6,097 nt of DNA, taken from NCBI GenBank assembly GCA_028709505.1, contig JAQVWW010000090.1:1-6097 (forward strand), read 5' to 3'. Position 1 is the first letter of the stretch; every line of letters starts with the position of its first letter. The position numbers were made by a program, and so were the translations under genes. The notes beneath the pieces are model-generated. The model saw only the letters and a program-made list of their open reading frames with translations. It had not been told where the DNA came from and did no database searches. Of the stretch, positions 5,884-6,097 are shown one piece after another. The DNA comes from Eubacteriales bacterium. GTDB taxonomy: Bacteria > Bacillota > Clostridia > Christensenellales > UMGS416.

Positions 5884-6054
5884 CATGGTAGCCGCATGCC
5901 ATAGCCGTCCGGTTGCCTCCGGCCCGCCTTTAGGCGGCGTGATGCTGCGCGGATGGGGAAAATGCGCGGATAACGCCCAACGGAAAGCCCGTCAGCCGGG
6001 CAACCCTGCCCAAACCCACATCCATAATGTTTTCTTCCAGCAGGTCGGCAACTT

Positions 6055-6091
6055 ACCGGGTTTGGTTAAACGCTTTCCCGGTTCTTTTTTT
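6055..6091 (+). terminator. Intrinsic terminator-like hairpin on the plus strand at the right edge
   Basis: ACCGGG at 6055-6060 pairs with CCCGGT at 6077-6082. The intervening 16 bases can add a small inner helix (TTT 6061-6063 with AAA 6068-6070). TC and then seven T (6085-6091) follow, as in a rho-independent terminator read to the right. No plus-strand gene precedes it in the window, so its transcript is unidentified; the six-pair stem and large loop make it of moderate strength. Confidence 0.5.
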
Positions 6092-6097
6092 GTGCAG

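Larger units (their letters stand above)
5773..6052. other. Intergenic region upstream of the lipoprotein gene, with symmetric elements
   Basis: No gene with family features is visible. Elements that can be read directly are a 12-bp perfect palindrome (5827-5838), a 7+7 dyad (5868-5883), a hairpin CCGCC-TTTA-GGCGG (5924-5937), a 9-bp direct repeat TGCGCGGAT (5946-5954 and 5963-5971) and a hairpin GCCCG/CGGGC (5987-6001). A 31-codon minus-strand ORF with a weak ribosome binding site runs 6025-5930. Whether these elements belong together is unknown. Confidence 0.4.

Noticed and set aside
5987..6010. SAM-riboswitch-like string GCCGGGCAACC
   Set aside because: Only a short match to the S-box core; the upstream conserved AGAG/GGAGGGA helices and kink-turn are absent.
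6063..6078. cre-like sequence TTAAACGCTTTCC near the right edge
   Set aside because: About three consensus mismatches, and it is the loop and stem of a terminator-like hairpin, which explains it better.
6053..6097. Possible 3' end of a minus-strand gene entering from the right (14 codons to a TAA)
   Set aside because: Fourteen open codons at a window edge carry no evidence; the same bases form the plus-strand hairpin and T run.

Overview
The window looks like a piece of a moderately high G+C Gram-positive (Bacillota/Clostridia-type) chromosome, probably from a plant-glycan-using gut or anaerobic bacterium. This is inferred from strong AGGAGG-type ribosome binding sites, sigma-A-like promoters, a lipobox lipoprotein with a Pro/Thr-rich stalk, and the family identities of the enzymes. 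No taxonomic marker gene is present, so the placement is tentative. All three complete genes lie on the minus strand and are best read from right to left.

Right part (about 4853-6097): a solitary gene for a 249-residue surface lipoprotein of unknown function. It has its own extended -10 promoter preceded by a perfect 11-bp tandem repeat, and ends at a very strong intrinsic terminator (4845-4885). Upstream of it (5676-6097) is a gene-poor stretch with a perfect 12-bp palindrome, a 7+7 dyad, a 9-bp direct repeat, a possible 31-codon ORF and, at the window edge, a plus-strand terminator-like hairpin whose transcript is not apparent.

Middle part (4114-4852): about 740 bp without a convincing gene. 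Its left 150 bp is AT-richer and carries a near-consensus promoter (TTGAAA-17-GATAAT) firing leftward into the rhamnose genes. The remainder is GC-rich and full of short hairpins, one of them terminator-like on the plus strand.

Left part (1-4113): a rhamnoside-utilisation operon. The first gene encodes a GH78 alpha-L-rhamnosidase with no signal peptide and an extra C-terminal helical tail. It is followed after 33 bp by L-rhamnose isomerase (rhaA), then after 16 bp by the first eight codons of another gene, probably a further rhamnose-pathway enzyme such as rhaD or rhaB. The logic is: rhamnoside imported, rhamnose released inside the cell by the rhamnosidase, isomerised to L-rhamnulose by RhaA, then phosphorylated and cleaved by enzymes expected beyond the left edge. 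No transporter, mutarotase or regulator lies in the window.

No mobile element, CRISPR array, tRNA or rRNA was seen. The core content is an ordinary catabolic operon. The less explained parts are the unknown lipoprotein, the rhamnosidase tail, and the repeats and hairpins in the two intergenic regions.
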